This document shows positions 1 to 9,031 of a stretch of 64,000 bases of DNA, piece by piece. Position numbers and translations under genes: made by a program. The DNA is taken from the NCBI RefSeq assembly GCF_000372725.1, contig NW_005200506.1, forward strand, positions 183,129 to 247,128. Direction: 5' to 3'. Every line of letters starts with the position of its first letter. Positions within the stretch are counted from its first letter, which is position 1. The notes beneath the pieces are model-generated. The model ran no database searches. It was not told the DNA's origin and worked only from the letters and a program-made list of their open reading frames with translations. This DNA comes from Emiliania huxleyi CCMP1516. Taxonomy: Eukaryota; Haptophyta; Isochrysidales; Noelaerhabdaceae.

Positions 1-3000
1 GGCCACCTGGTGCAGCGCCATCGCGAGCTGTGTCGTGACGTCGCCGTCGAGCGCCTCACTGACGACGTGGTCTGTCGGCAGCCGACGCCGGTCCTGTGGG
101 TGCTGCATGAGGTAGTCCTCCACGTTCTTGTTGACCCAGCGCGAGAGAAGCGCCTCGGGCGGCACCTGCGCCGCCTTCTCCCCCGGCTCGAGCAGCTGCG
201 CCAGGAAGGGCACCGTCGCCGCGTTGACCTTGGAGAGCAGCCCGTGCTTGATGATGTTGTACGCCTGCTGCAGCGCCACCTGCTTGTGCTGCGGCGCGTA
301 GAGCAGCTGCGTCTCGTGGATCTGCGGCACGGCCGCGCCGACCGAGGCGGCGGCGTTGACGAGCAGGGTGTGGTTCTCGAGCTGCGCCTCGGGCGTGAAG
401 GGCGTGCCGTCGGCCGGCGCGGTGTTGAGCGCGCGCAGGTCGAGGGCGTCGGGGTCGGAGGTTGCGAGCAGGCTGCCGAGCAGCTCGCCGCCGGCAGCCT
501 TGCTAAAGACGTCGTTGCCGAGCGGGTTCATCGGCCCGCTGGCGAGGACGGGCGAGTCGCGCAGCAGGTTGTTCATGTGGCTGACCATGTCCGCCTGCTC
601 CTGCGGGTCGAACGCCTCCTCCGGCGGGACCGACGCCACGGGGCCGTGGTCCGGGGGGACGTCAAAGGTGGTCGGCTGACTGGCGACCATCTGTGCGGGC
701 TCAGAGAGCTGCGGCTCCACGGGCGCCTCCATCGCCGCTGGCGGCTCGGGCGGCGGCCCCTTTGGCCCGGCCTCGATGTCCGGCTCCGGGAACTGCGCCC
801 CGTCGGTGCCCATGTCGATGCCAGGGGGCGGAGCCCTCGCTCGGCGCAGAAAGAAGAGGCTCGAGCTCCCAAACAGGGCCAGGAAGGCTGGCCAGAGCGG
901 CCAGAGCGCGGCCACGACAACAGGCGCGAGAAAGGCGGGCCCCAGCGGGATGATGCAGGGGCACGGGACACCACCGCACATCAAGGTCGAGTTGGTGTAG
1001 TTGCCGGTGTAATTGCCGGCCTCGTCAAAGTACGTGAGGTTGTACCCGGCAGCCTCGAGCTCCTCCTCGCTTGCGCAGAGCTCACCCGGCGCACCCGGGG
1101 GCCATAGTGGCGGCGACGCGGGCGGGGGCGGGGGCAGCGGCGGAGGAGATGCTGGCGGTGGTAGAGTTGGCGGCGGCGGCAGTGGCGGCGGCGGGGGCAG
1201 CGGGGAGGGTGGCGGGGAGGGCGGCGGCGGCGACGGCGGTGGCGGAGAGGGTGGAGGCGCAAGCGGCGGCAGCATCGGTGGTGTTGAGGGTGGCGGCAGC
1301 GACGGCGGCGGTGGTGCTGGTGGCGGCGGCGACAGCGGCGGGGCGGGCGGGGCGGGCGGTGTAGAGGGTGGGTTTCGGTACCCCGGCGACCATGGCGGCG
1401 GTGGGGGCGACGGAGGCGGCGGTGGGGGAGGAAGCGGCGAGGGCGGCGGCGGCGAGGGCGGCGGCGAGGGCGGCGGCGGCGAGGGCGGCAGCGAGGGCGG
1501 CGGCAGCGAGGGCGGCAGCGAGGGCGGAGGCAGCAACGGTGGCGGCGACGGTGGGGGCGGCAGGGGCGGTAGCGATGGTGGCGGCGGCGAGGGTGGCGGC
1601 GGCGAGGGTGGCAGCGGTGAGGGCGGCGGCGAGGGCGGCGGCGGCGAGGGCGGCGGCGAGGGCGGCGGCAGCGAGGGTGGTGACGACGGTGGGGGCTGCA
1701 GGGGCGGTAGCGATGGCGGCGGCGGCGGCGGCGGGCGTGGCGGTGGCAGCGGGGGCGAGAGCGGCGGGGAGGGCGGGGTGGGTGGCGAGGATGGTGGGTC
1801 GTGGTGACCTGGCGACCACGGCGGAGGCGGGAACGGCGGTGGTGCAGACGGGGGAGCTGGCAGGGACGGCGATGGCGGCGGTGAGGGAGGTGGCGGCGTC
1901 GGTGGCGGCGGCGGGAGCGGCGAGGGCGGCGGCGGGGACGGCGGCAGCAGCGGCGGCAGCGACGGTGACGGATGCGAAGGCGGCGGCGAGGGTGGCGGCG
2001 GTGACGGCGGCGGCGGCGATGGTGGCGGCGGCGGCGGCGACGGCGGCGGTGGCGAGGGCGGCGGCGGCGATGGCAGCGGCGATGGTGGGGGAGGCGAGGG
2101 CGGCGGCGGGGACGGCGGCGTCAACGGCGGCAGCAACGGCGCAGGAGGTGGCGGCGAGGGCGGCGGTGGCGAGGGCGGCGGCGGAGAGGGCAGCGGCGAT
2201 GGTGGGAGAGGCGACGGAGGCGGCGGCAGTGGCGGCGTCGACGGTGGCGGCAACGGCAGAGGAGGTGGCGGCGAGGGCGGCGGCTGCGGCGAGGGTGGCG
2301 GTGGCGACGGCGACGCCGACGGCGGCGGTGGCGACGGTGACGCCGACGGCGGCGGTGGCGTGGGCGGCGGTGGAGATGGTGGCGGCGGAGATGGCGGGCT
2401 CGGCGGGGCCAACGGAGAGAGCCTTGTGCAGAGGTTCTTCTCCTCGAACTCGGCAATGATGTCTTGGATGGTGCTGCCAAAGATGGAGTTTCCCGGCGTT
2501 GCAATGGCCTCCAGCGTGTCGTTGCTCACCCCTCCGAAGCCAACTGCGAAAAGGACCAGGTCTGGGTCTTGCTCCTTGATCAGCTGCGCCTGCCGTATCG
2601 CCTCGGGCTTTTGATAAGGTCCGATGTCGTTTCCGCAAAGACTCCCGGCCTTGTAATCGCCGAGCGGGCTGTTGTTAAAGTCCCAGTTCTCGTAACAGGA
2701 GTCGTCGTTTGCGACACAACCTGGGTTGCGGCTGCAGGTCTGCTCTCCATCGGTCAGGAGTAGCATGACCTTCGTGACACCTGAGCGGCCAGTAGCGAGC
2801 AGCTGCTCTCCCATGAGGAGCCCGTTGGAAATGAAGGTCCATCCATACGGGGGACCGCCGTTTTTGTAAACCTCAATGGCAGACGTGAGGTCGCCAGTGT
2901 TGAAGGTGAGGTCGCTGAGCTTGGTCGTGTCGGAGGCAAACTGTACCAGCCCCACTTTAGCGACCGTCTCGGCGACATCCAAAGAGTCCACAACGTCCTG

Positions 3001-4446
3001 TGCAAACGCCGCCACATCGTCCCGGCTGTTTGTTATGCTGCCGCTGGCATCAAGAATGATCACCAAGTCGCCGACCAAGCTGCACGGGAGTGGCGGCGAC
3101 GGCTGCTGCGGTGACGGCGGTGGCGGCGAGGGTGGCGGAGGCGAGGGCGAGGCCGACGGGGGAGGCGGCGAGGGCGGGGTGGAGGGCGGCGGAGGCAACA
3201 CCGGCGGTGCCGGCGGCGGAGGCGAAGGAAGAAAGGGATCATTCGCCGTCTCGCAGTTGAAGCCGTCATTGGTCGTGGTTTCGTAGGCTGCATTGATGCG
3301 CGTGAGATCGACGGTGGTACCGGCACCGAGTCCGCAGGCATGCGTGGTCCAGTTGCAGGCCCCGATCGCGACATCGAGCTGTGCGACGTCAACCTTGAGC
3401 ACGCCCACGCCGCTGTTCGCCGCAAAGTAGAGCTGCACGCCGAACTCGTTGACGTACTTGAAGCCGGCGCCGAAAGTGTCGAACGGTCCGGGACCCGGGC
3501 ACCCATTGCAGTCATCCCATACAATACGAGTACGAATGAGGGCGTAGCCGTCGATCTCCTCTCCAGCAACTCTCATGACGAACATGGAGGCGTCCCTCTC
3601 GCCGAGCCAAACGAGGTACGTCTGGCCTTCAAGCTCGTACGTGATGAGATCGGCATAGTTTTGCTTCACACCCTCTGCATAGTTGTGCTTGATCGGCTTC
3701 CAGTCAATCACAATGTCGTTGCTGTCAAACACGTAGAGTAGACTGTATTTGAGATAGTTCTCCGAGATCCCTGTATCGCTCCAACCGAGCTGATTTATGA
3801 GATCACCCCTCGTGAGCCCGAGCGTCTCCAAGTCAGTTGCAAAGTCTGGCGCCCCAAAGTCCGCAACTAATTCCGGATAGCCTTCATAGAGCCACTTTCC
3901 CGGGCAAACGTCGTCGGTGTTGACGGTCAGACTGCTCACCCTCCGGACTGCGAACAGGTCGTGCCCTCCCGAGCTCACAAAGTAGGTGTCGTTGTGGATA
4001 GCACCAGCGTAGAGCGAGCCACCATTGTAGTCATCCTTTTTACTGCTTCGCTGAACCCTGCAGAGGCACTGCACCGGCTGCTCCGCCTGGTCGGCGGACA
4101 GGCGGCACAGGTTGTAGTCATCGCTCGGCATGTTTGAATCACGGAAGAGGCCATAGGCGATCGAGTCCTTCTGGTTGTAGGCCATCGCGTTCATGGACGG
4201 CGAGGGAGTCGGTGCGTTGGGGTTGTACCTGGTGTCACTGAACCTGGAGTCAAAGGTGTAGACGAGGTTGTACTCGCCCGTCTTCAGATTCAGCTCCACG
4301 AGTTCGTAGTCTTGCGTAGTCTCGTTCAACACTGTCTGCATTGGATAGGAGCGGTTGGCGCAGTCGAACGCGCCAACGTCGGCGGCCGCAGCAGCGGCAG
4401 CGTAAGCCAGCAGCACGGCGTGGGCCGCACAGCGTGACGCGGACAT
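1..4446 (-). CDS. vWA ectodomain, transmembrane, fimbrin-type CH-domain protein (3' end beyond window)
   Basis: One frame without a stop from the ATG at 4446 to base 1 (at least 1,482 codons), so the C-terminus is missing. Order seen: signal peptide (MSASRCAAHAVLLAYAAAA); a Cys-containing extracellular domain to about residue 410 (unrecognised, perhaps propeller-like); a short PPSPP linker; a vWA domain at about 456-680 with a complete metal site (DASGS from D466, Thr in GWTF, Asp in LLTDGEQ); about 430 residues of (PPS)n linker; N-glycosylation sequons; one membrane span near 1150-1185; then a cytoplasmic region matching plastin/fimbrin actin-binding domain 1. CH1 shows MNPLGNDVFSKAAGGELLG and DLRALN; the next CH repeat begins LLSRWVNKNVEDYL. 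Known: vWA metal sites bind ligands, fimbrin CH pairs bind F-actin. Inference: a single-chain adhesion receptor tied to actin. No introns seen. Confidence 0.85.
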   Translation of the reverse strand, partial: MSASRCAAHAVLLAYAAAAAAADVGAFDCANRSYPMQTVLNETTQDYELVELNLKTGEYNLVYTFDSRFSDTRYNPNAPTPSPSMNAMAYNQKDSIAYGLFRDSNMPSDDYNLCRLSADQAEQPVQCLCRVQRSSKKDDYNGGSLYAGAIHNDTYFVSSGGHDLFAVRRVSSLTVNTDDVCPGKWLYEGYPELVADFGAPDFATDLETLGLTRGDLINQLGWSDTGISENYLKYSLLYVFDSNDIVIDWKPIKHNYAEGVKQNYADLITYELEGQTYLVWLGERDASMFVMRVAGEEIDGYALIRTRIVWDDCNGCPGPGPFDTFGAGFKYVNEFGVQLYFAANSGVGVLKVDVAQLDVAIGACNWTTHACGLGAGTTVDLTRINAAYETTTNDGFNCETANDPFLPSPPPPAPPVLPPPPSTPPSPPPPSASPSPPPPSPPPPSPQQPSPPLPCSLVGDLVIILDASGSITNSRDDVAAFAQDVVDSLDVAETVAKVGLVQFASDTTKLSDLTFNTGDLTSAIEVYKNGGPPYGWTFISNGLLMGEQLLATGRSGVTKVMLLLTDGEQTCSRNPGCVANDDSCYENWDFNNSPLGDYKAGSLCGNDIGPYQKPEAIRQAQLIKEQDPDLVLFAVGFGGVSNDTLEAIATPGNSIFGSTIQDIIAEFEEKNLCTRLSPLAPPSPPSPPPPSPPPPTPPPPSASPSPPPPSASPSPPPPSPQPPPSPPPPLPLPPPSTPPLPPPPSPLPPSPLPSPPPPSPPPPSPPPPAPLLPPLTPPSPPPPSPPPPSPLPSPPPPSPPPPSPPPPPPSPPPPSPPPPSPPPSHPSPSLPPLLPPSPPPPSPLPPPPPTPPPPSPPPSPSLPAPPSAPPPFPPPPWSPGHHDPPSSPPTPPSPPLSPPLPPPRPPPPPPPSLPPLQPPPSSPPSLPPPSPPPSPPPPSPPPSPLPPSPPPPSPPPPSLPPLPPPPSPPPLLPPPSLPPSLPPPSLPPSPPPPSPPPSPPPPSPLPPPPPPPSPPPPPWSPGYRNPPSTPPAPPAPPLSPPPPAPPPPSLPPPSTPPMLPPLAPPPSPPPPSPPPPSPPPSPLPPPPPLPPPPTLPPPASPPPLPPPPPASPPLWPPGAPGELCASEEELEAAGYNLTYFDEAGNYTGNYTNSTLMCGGVPCPCIIPLGPAFLAPVVVAALWPLWPAFLALFGSSSLFFLRRARAPPPGIDMGTDGAQFPEPDIEAGPKGPPPEPPAAMEAPVEPQLSEPAQMVASQPTTFDVPPDHGPVASVPPEEAFDPQEQADMVSHMNNLLRDSPVLASGPMNPLGNDVFSKAAGGELLGSLLATSDPDALDLRALNTAPADGTPFTPEAQLENHTLLVNAAASVGAAVPQIHETQLLYAPQHKQVALQQAYNIIKHGLLSKVNAATVPFLAQLLEPGEKAAQVPPEALLSRWVNKNVEDYLMQHPQDRRRLPTDHVVSEALDGDVTTQLAMALHQVA

Positions 4447-4835
4447 GGCCGCGGCCGTGCCCGCCGGCGGTGCTGGGAGCGGTGCTGCTAACGCGCTGGG
4501 CGGCGTGCAGCCGGTGCGCGGCTTCTGTGCGGCTTGTGTGTGGCGCCTCGCGCTCGTAATCCTTTGTCACGCCTCAGTCACGCCGGCCGGATTTTCTTCC
4601 TTTCCCGGCACAGGTGTACCACGGTTGCGTCCTCCCGGATTTTCTTCTTCCAAGGTGTGCCTGTGTCCGTTCCTCGTCACCTGCACCAGCGCTTCACTAC
4701 GCCCTCCGCGAGCACCTCCTGGCACGTGCCAGCGCGCGAGGGACGACCGAACATGCAACGCCAACAGCCTCGAGCGCGACGATAGGCATGCCATACGAGA
4801 CCGTGCCGAAGGACGCGTGCTTTATGGTGCGAGCT
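4447..4835. other. intergenic, upstream of the vWA-fimbrin gene
   Basis: About 390 bases between the start of the vWA-fimbrin gene and the end of the LamG-like gene, both on the minus strand. It should hold the promoter and 5' UTR of the former. A short repeated phrase (ccggattttcttc at 4588 and 4637) is the only structure noticed. Confidence 0.5.
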
Positions 4836-5708
4836 TTATGGTGCGAGAGCGGGCGGAGGCGCCAGAGAGCCGCGCTTGACGACGGTGTTTTCGATCTTGC
4901 CAAAGAATGGCGCTTTAGTGAGCTGGTCGCCGATGTAGTGCGCGCCGATGGTCACCGGAACAAAGCCACTCGGGTCGGTGTAGGAGTCCAGGCTGGCCTT
5001 GCAGCTCTCGCTGCCATCCACGTACAAGGAGAGGTCTTGGCCACGACGCGAGAACACCACTCGCTGCTTCTGGCCGACCGTGAGAGCGCGAGCGGACATG
5101 AGCTCGCCGCCCCACCAGCCCAGGAAGGTGACGTCGTCCTGCACGCAGGCCGGCTTCCAGGGGGGCGCCCTCATGTCGTATCCCGTGGCGCCGTACAGTG
5201 TCAGGACAACGTGCAGAGAGTTGGTCAAAATCAGCGCCCATCCAAGTGCAACGCCTGACTGATGGCGGCCAATGATAGTCCCGCCGTGCTGGTTCATGCC
5301 TGGAGTCTGAGGCGTGACGTCCATTTCGATGACAAAATCATCGGCTCCAAGGTTGAAGTCGGGGACTGAGGGTCCGGTGTAGCCTCCTGTCTGCTGGAAC
5401 AATGGTGACGCGGACGGCGGAGAGCACTCCTTGAACCGGCAGCTCCAGCCATTGTGCCCGTTCGGCTCGCGGTCCTGCACCGAACTGTCAGAGTCGCTCG
5501 GGTAGATGTTGCCCGTCGAGTCCCATTGCACCTTGATGCATGCAGGGTTCGCGAGGCAGTAGCTGATGGCGTCGTCAGCGGTGCCGGTCAAGCCATCGAC
5601 CATGTACGGGTAGCCACCACAGCCGCCCTGCCCGCGCGAGACCATGACGCAAGTGGGTGGCGGTGGTGTCGGCAGCGCGGGCAACACGGCAATCGCGAGG
5701 AGCAGCAT
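4836..5708 (-). CDS. secreted LamG/concanavalin-like fold protein
   Basis: The frame is open from an ATG at 5924, but the ATG at 5708 is preferred because it gives a clean signal peptide (MLLLAIAVLPALP). The mature protein has a Cys-rich first part (GQGGCGGYPYM, CLANPACIKVQWD) and then, from about residue 115, a run of beta strands typical of laminin-G/pentraxin-like jelly rolls (FVIEMDVTPQT, GWALILTNSLHVVLTLYG, QRVVFSRRGQDLSLYVDG, FFGKIENTVV). About 290 residues, single exon. Role: probably extracellular carbohydrate or matrix binding; the exact family cannot be fixed by eye. The longer start would add about 70 basic residues with no evident function. Confidence 0.7.
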   Translation of the reverse strand: MLLLAIAVLPALPTPPPPTCVMVSRGQGGCGGYPYMVDGLTGTADDAISYCLANPACIKVQWDSTGNIYPSDSDSSVQDREPNGHNGWSCRFKECSPPSASPLFQQTGGYTGPSVPDFNLGADDFVIEMDVTPQTPGMNQHGGTIIGRHQSGVALGWALILTNSLHVVLTLYGATGYDMRAPPWKPACVQDDVTFLGWWGGELMSARALTVGQKQRVVFSRRGQDLSLYVDGSESCKASLDSYTDPSGFVPVTIGAHYIGDQLTKAPFFGKIENTVVKRGSLAPPPALAP

Positions 5709-5924
5709 ACCTGTGCGCAGGGCTGGACGGTCGTGAGATCGGCGTGCGGATGGCAGCGCGGGACTGTCCCAGCGGGGCTGGGCGTTCCTTGAGGTTGTTC
5801 GCGTCGATGACTTGTGTCGGACGGAGTACCTACTTGGCTGTCCGCGACACGGGCGCCGAGTTTGATTGACTTTCTCGAGCGCCGCCTGCAACGTTGTCCG
5901 TTGATTCGTGCGTTGGCTTGCCAT

Positions 5925-6581
5925 TTACGAGCGTTTTCCGTCCCGGACTCGAGTCCCAGACAAAGGGTATAAGAAGGATGCGTCCCGGACTCGAGTCCCG
6001 GACAACTCTCGCTGGGCAGAGGGAGGGGGGGGGGGGGGTACCCGCGCCCGCGCGCACGCATGGGCGAAAATCGCATGAAGGTGTGTGCACGTGTGCAATG
6101 CGAAGCTCTGTCCCGGACGGGCGGAGGTGATCTGAGGCGATGCGAGCGCCAGCACCAGCGCGATCGATGGGCGGCTGCGCTGGCTGGCTTTTTCCGAGCT
6201 TTCTTTCTTTCTTTTTGTTTGTGACTGTGATTGATCGTCGTTGTGCGCATATGCTACCAGGACATATGCATGTGCATGTGCATGTAGGACTGTGTTATTC
6301 ACTCGCGGCTTTCTCATTCTGTGCCTTGGGCAATATGGGGGGGAAACTCCGCGCGTTGAGTTTTGCGAGCGCGCCTCATTCATCGGTCATCCGCCTTGCG
6401 TTGAGTTTTGCAAGCTTGCACGGGGGGCGGCCGCGCGTGTATGTCGTGGTTTGCTGGGTTGCCGGAAACCCTCGTAGAGGCCAACCTTTCGCCTGCGGAA
6501 ACGACCACCGCTCCCTGGCGTGGCATATCTCGTCAACCTGCATGGGCGGGGAACCTCGCTGCATCTCGCATCTCTCTCGGT
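5925..6581. other. intergenic with repeated GGACTCGAGTCC palindrome
   Basis: No gene supported. The phrase cgtcccggactcgagtccc occurs twice (about 5938 and 5979), each with the 12-bp palindrome GGACTCGAGTCC at its core. A poly-G run lies near 6026-6038 and a second short repeat (gcgttgagttttg) near 6351 and 6399. The palindrome pair could be a transcription-factor site or a trace of a small repeat. Confidence 0.4.
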
Positions 6582-7262
6582 ATGTCCGCAGCGCGCTTCG
6601 AGCCAATGGAGGTCGAGGACGGCGAGAGCTGCACCATGTGCACGAGCCGCCCTCGCACCGTTCGGAACCAGCCATGCGGCCACGCGACGCTCTGCGAGCT
6701 GTGCACCATCAAGATGATCAAGTCGCGAACAATTGACTGCCCGCTGTGTCGCTGGTGCGCTTGAGCGGAAGCTGCAAGCCTCGACGGCAGAGCCAGAGCC
6801 CACTGGCGAGGCCGTAGCGCGGACGTTTGCGACGCTGCTCGAGTTTCTGCAGGCAGTGCAGGACAGCGACTCGGAGGAGCGGAGGTGGCGGCGGCGGCTC
6901 GTGAAAAGATGGAGCGGTGGGAGGGAGGGGAGGAGGAGGAGGAGGAGGGGGAGGAGGAGGGGGAGGAGGAGGAGGGCCCGGCGTACCCGATAGATGAGGG
7001 TGGGCACGCGCTTGTACCCAACGGCGTGATTGCACTCGAGGGCGGCGCCTTCTACGAGTGCTCCACCCTTACGAGCATCACGCTGCCGGACAGCCTCACC
7101 GCGATCGGCGACGAAGCCTTCAACGGCTGCGACTACCTCACCGCCGTCACGCTGCCGGACAGCCTCGCCTCGATCAGCGAGAGGGCCTTCGGCGGCTGCT
7201 CCGCCCTCACCAGCCTCACGCTGCCGGACAGCCTCACCTCGGGCGGTGGGTGCCGCCTCTGA
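6582..7262 (+). CDS. RING finger and BspA-type leucine-rich repeat protein (two-exon model)
   Basis: From ATG 6582 the frame gives a C3HC4-like RING (SCTMC, QPCGHATLCELC, DCPLC). Read straight on, it stops at 6764. A GC-AG intron at 6751-6852 restores the frame into an acidic stretch (poly-Glu near 6930-6980) and then BspA-type LRRs (AFYECSTLTSITLPDSL, AFNGCDYLTAVTLPDSL, AFGGCSALTSLTLPDSL), stopping at 7262. The intron start (GCTGGTGC) resembles the second exon start (GCAGTGC), as in other genes here. RING domains usually act as E3 ubiquitin ligases; LRRs bind partners. Alternative: two separate small genes, a 60-residue RING protein and an LRR fragment. The LRR end looks abrupt and may be spliced further. 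Confidence 0.5.
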
Positions 7263-8401
7263 CGACGACGAATGAACTACCCCGCTCTTGTGAAGAGTTT
7301 CGCGCCGAGTATTTTGTTGTTTCGCCGGTACCCCAGGGTAAAAAATGCGGGAGGAACGGGTCGGCAGATCAGCGCTAATTACAAAACTGGGATACCAAGA
7401 TCGATGTTATAATCACACCGACCTTTTGGCGGTGGACAGAGTAGCCGGGATGATTCCACCGGGCCGCGCGAAATCGCTAGTTGTGCGTGGCAGCAATTGA
7501 GCTATGTGGCAGCATGGGTGCGGGGCGCACACGAGTCCGTCGAGAAAAGAAAGAAAATACGCACAACAGACAGGGGAGGGATGGGAGGACGGCACGCCGC
7601 CACCAAAAAGGGGTGAAAGAGAGAGAGTTCGCCGTCAACGATTGGGGTAGGGGCCCCAACTCGTGTGAGCGCTACTACTTTATCGCAGGTACTCACTGAG
7701 GAGCGTCTTCTCATATGAAGGGACTTCATCCCTCCTGCCAGTCTTCACGGATTTTTCTCCGTGAACACTCAGGACGCGACGTACGTCCAAGCACGTTCCG
7801 CGTGCCTCGCGTGGCCGCGCTCTTTGCGTGGTGCTCCTGCAGCTCTCTCGCTGCTCTTCCTGGCCCCGGCGCCGTGCCGCTCTGTGGCCGCGCCAGGCTC
7901 TGCGACCGCGCCAGCACTCTGGCTGCGCCGGTTCTTCGCTTTCCCCACCCGCACCCTCTCCTGGAATGAGGGGGGTCGTTCTGAGCACTGAGGGCTCTCC
8001 GCATGGTTAGAAGCTCCTTCCTCCCTCTCTCTGGTCTGTGGTGCGATCCCTTTCGGCGACGCGGCCAGGCCACGGGGCGTTGAGGCTTGCCTCCGTGCCC
8101 GTGGTCGTCCAAGCTGATCGAGTCCCAACCCACCGCCTTTAGTGGCAGGACCCCAGCAAGGGGATGTCAGTCAGGGACCAACCACTGCGTAGCTCTTCCT
8201 TGTGGAGGCACGCGACGACTCCAGACGGACCCTAGTACGCTCCAATGTATCCTCACGGATGCTAGGAAGTGAAGCCCAGATAAAGTAGTTTTTGTAGGCG
8301 CAGAGGAAAAGAATTTAACAAACCCACTCTCTCATAGTTATAACAAAACTCCCTCGCACAACACTGGGCACGGGACTAGGAAAAGAAAGCGAAAATCGGC
8401 C
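7263..8401. other. intergenic; fragment of dispersed repeat R3 before the kinase gene
   Basis: No convincing coding frame in 1.1 kb. Near 8346-8380 there is a piece of repeat R3 (cgcacaacactgggcacggg), ending only about 25 bases before the kinase ATG at 8402, so it may lie in the 5' UTR or promoter of that gene. Confidence 0.45.
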
Positions 8402-9028
8402 ATGAACGCGCACGCGCACTCACACGTCGCCGTCGCCTTGGCCGGCCCGTCCGGCTCTGGCAAGTCGACCCTCGCCGTCACCCTCGCCGCGGCCCTCCGC
8501 CACGAGGGTGTGCGCGTCACGCTGCTACACCAGGACTCCTACTTTCGTCTGCCCAAGCCCGCCTCGTACTGGTCGACACCGCCGGAGCACGACACACCGG
8601 CGGCCGTTGACATGGAGCGGCTCGCCGAGGACGTGCGCGCCGCCGGCAGACCTCCGCCCGAGCCGGACGAAGCCGCACGCGGAGCGGAGCAGCTGCAGAT
8701 CGTGCTCGTCGAGGGCTTTCTGCTGCTGCAGGACGAGCCGCTGCTCTCGCTCTTCGACTCCGCCCTCTTCCTCCGCGTCGACCGAGAGGCGTGCCTGCGC
8801 CGTCGGCTGCAGCGCTCGACGCGGTCCGAGTCGGAGCAGGAGGGCTGCCGCCGCTACTTTCTGGACGTCGTCTGGCCGACGTACGAGCGCATCACGCTGC
8901 CTGCCCTCGACGCGGCCACCCTCCCTCTGTCCGTGCTCGATGGCTCGCAGCCCGCGCAGGCGCGGTGGCCGCTCGCCCGGCACGGAGGCGCGCAGTCCCT
9001 CACGAGAGCGAGCGACGCTGCCTTCTAG
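8402..9028 (+). CDS. nicotinamide riboside kinase-like P-loop kinase
   Basis: 208 residues, single exon, ATG at 8402. A Walker A loop sits at residues 15-22 (GPSGSGKST). Next comes the nucleoside-site signature of the uridine kinase/NRK group (HQDSYFRLPK followed by PEHDTPAAVDMERL), a Walker B-like strand (IVLVEGFLLL) and an Arg-rich LID (REACLRRRLQRSTRSE). Size and motifs fit Nrk1-type kinases that phosphorylate nicotinamide riboside to NMN; uridine kinase is the main alternative. It ends only a few bases before the ataxin-10-like start, unusually tight for a eukaryote. An NMNAT-like gene for the next NAD step lies at 23103-23932. Confidence 0.75.
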   Translation: MNAHAHSHVAVALAGPSGSGKSTLAVTLAAALRHEGVRVTLLHQDSYFRLPKPASYWSTPPEHDTPAAVDMERLAEDVRAAGRPPPEPDEAARGAEQLQIVLVEGFLLLQDEPLLSLFDSALFLRVDREACLRRRLQRSTRSESEQEGCRRYFLDVVWPTYERITLPALDAATLPLSVLDGSQPAQARWPLARHGGAQSLTRASDAAF

Positions 9029-9031
9029 GCG

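Noticed and set aside
1013..2459. Glycine-rich and alanine-rich frames opposite the vWA-fimbrin gene
   Set aside because: They are antisense or shifted readings of the (PPS)n stalk.
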